The notes beneath the pieces were generated by a model that was not told the origin of the DNA, made no database searches, and worked only from the letters and a program-made list of their open reading frames with translations. A stretch of DNA of 64,000 nt, from contig WBMV01001018.1 of the NCBI GenBank assembly GCA_013396655.1, forward strand, positions 2,188,778 through 2,252,777. Reading direction: 5' to 3'. This document shows, piece after piece, positions 62,061 to 64,000 of this stretch. A program made the position numbers and the translations under genes. Position 1 is the stretch's first letter, and each line of letters opens with the position of its first letter. This DNA comes from Campylorhamphus procurvoides (lineage: Eukaryota > Chordata > Aves > Passeriformes > Dendrocolaptidae).

Positions 62061-64000
62061 GAAGAGCTGAGCAGTCTCCCATTAGATGGGCTAATGTCAC
62101 CTTAATATGAAAAGCCACAGGGCACTGTGGTTAGTAAAGGAAACATAATAAAACAAACAAATAAAACCTTGCAAGTCTTTTTGGGCTTATTTGCTTCTTT
62201 ATGCTGTGCTGCATGGCAGTCATCGAAGAAAATGGATAATCTGACCATTTGAAAACAAAAAGTATTTCAAGTCAGGGTGTTTAAAATTGAATGCTTTGGC
62301 TACAATATTTTAACTTGAAAGATTAATTAATATTTGGAGAGTAGAAGCTTTTTTTTTTTTAAAGGTTCAGTGCTCAGCTGCTCATTAAGCACAAAATTGC
62401 ATCTTCACTAATTGCTTGCAAAAGCTGAGCAAAATGGTAAACATCTCTAGTACAAGCAGGAGTACATTGCAAAGCAAGGTATGAGTCTGCTTCATTTGGG
62501 AAAGGAAACAGAAAAAGAAGCAAGCAGCCCAATATTTTCAGTGTGATCTTTTCTCTCCGAGCACATTCCCTGGCTGAGGGATGAGGCACAGCACACAAAG
62601 CCCAACAGCTGTGAGTTTACTGTAGGATTGAGGCCCCGAGCCCTCCCCACACCGTGGTCACCCCTTCAGTGACAGCAGGGGAGGTTCCTTTGGGTGCCCA
62701 GGAAAGAGCAGCCCCTGTGCAGCCCCACGGACAGGGCAGGAGATGGGGAAGGGCATTCCCAGGAGTGTGGTCACCTGAGAGGGGGGCATGGAAAGGTGAG
62801 GCCCCTCTGGCTGTGTCACACACACAGACCCCGTGTCCACATTCACAGCAAAGCTCCAGCTGCAGAGAGCTGAGGAGCATCTCTAAGACAGCAGAGATAC
62901 AGAATTCAAACAAGGTGTAGTTTTGATACAGCCAGAAAACATATTTCATGTGTAAATACTGTGAAACAAGGTTGATGTTCGTACATATAAAATAATTTAC
63001 ATTTTCCTACAAGACATTTTGAAAAAATAGTAATTCTTGCTTAACTATGAAATAATCTCTTCCAGAAGGATTTTTTGGCTATGAAAACCAAGTGACCTTT
63101 CATATTAACATTGATTCAAAATGATATTTTTATTTCATTTTGAAATGTCATTTTGGGTTTTTTTTAACCACCAAACCAAAACGAAGTGACATTTTAACTT
63201 TAAATTCATTGAAAAAGAACTGTTTGCATTTAAATGCCAAACTGAAATAAAAAAATCACTTCTCATTAAATTATTTCTCTCCAGAACTTCAGAACCTTTT
63301 GTTTCATCCCTCAACTGAAAAATGCTGTCCCAGACTTTTGTTTCTAAATTTATAGCAGAAAATACTGCTTTGTCCAAGCACCAGTTGTTTTTACTGTAAT
63401 TTAAATTTATGGATCAGGGAGACAAGAACATTAGGACCATTGCTTGCTTCAAAGTTCAATGCCCAAACAGTCAAGCCTATTCTTTTTCACCTGCACTGCA
63501 ATTCACTGAAATACTCCCAAAGCAAGTCCCCTTCTGCCACCCTGCCCCACCTTTAATTCAAGGGGAAGGAGAATTTCAGAATTTCTTCTGCAAGTTGAGA
63601 AGACAAATTTTATTTCTTTTGCCATCAAACTAATAATCCTATTAAGGTTTATCTCTCATATGAAATTATGAACTGTCACATGAAACATTTCTTACTCATA
63701 TGCCTTTTTTTCTTATGCTCAGTAGCAAAACAGCAAATAAATCAGAGTTTTATAGCAAAGCTACATCTGTAACTGCATTCCTTTTAACTACTTATCTTTC
63801 CTGTTCTTTTTCTTTCATTTTACAGGAATATTTTTTCTTTTCTCAACTAATTGCTTATGTAGCAAAGATAATCCAGTGCATATGAGGACATGGAATGTAA
63901 TTGATACAAAAGTTGAAGAAAGTTGTAAGATTCCAAAAAGTAATCTCCTAATGGAGGAACCCCCAGTAATGGGAGATCATCACAGTGGGCCATGAGCAAG
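62061..64000. other. No gene seen
   Basis: A T-run lies at about 62,349-62,360 and a GC-rich patch at 62,630-62,860 with overlapping frames on both strands (up to 110 codons, unrecognised). The last kilobase is AT-rich, with no features that I can name. Confidence 0.45.

Overview
The window is 64 kb of AT-rich vertebrate genomic DNA, most likely from a passerine bird. Two things support this. It carries several avian-type CR1 LINE fragments (about 34.9, 39.5-40.2, 28.4 and 43.2 kb). It also carries one tRNA-Ile-derived SINE with a CR1-like tail (47,965-48,090, minus strand), a SINE type known from passerines. There are no operons, CRISPR arrays, rRNA or functional tRNA genes. I could not place any conserved protein-coding gene. 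Reading frames over 100 codons are scattered, mostly in GC-richer patches or antisense to CR1, and none shows a recognisable domain. I read the window as intergenic or deep-intronic sequence.

The exception, and the most interesting locus, is a compact CpG-rich island at about 18,330-18,870. On the minus strand it has TATATAAA, then 12 bp upstream a perfect three-unit heat-shock element (GAAnnTTCnnGAA), then CCAAT, an octamer (ATTTGCAT) and two more CCAAT-type boxes. An E2F-like TTTTCCCGCC and, reading the other way, a YY1-like CAAGATGG follow. A predicted non-coding minus-strand first exon (about 18,600 to 18,496) ends at GAG|GTAAAG. Right behind the island lies an exon-like minus-strand frame (18,918-19,088) with an acidic stretch that I do not recognise. 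A good CTCF-like motif sits about 1 kb away at 17,511-17,525. This looks like a stress- and cell-cycle-responsive, possibly bidirectional promoter whose transcripts I cannot identify.

Layout: 1-16.6 kb, no gene, with one possible conserved block near 7 kb; 16.6-19.1 kb, candidate enhancer, CTCF site and promoter island; 19.1-27.1 kb, nothing assigned; 27.17-27.24 kb, an E-box and a ZNF143-like motif; 28.4-48.1 kb, CR1 fragments, short duplications and the SINE; 48.1-64 kb, mostly unassigned, with an enhancer-like homeobox-motif cluster at 57.56-57.84 kb and a weak CR1 remnant at 62 kb. All calls come from reading motifs by eye; no alignment was run.
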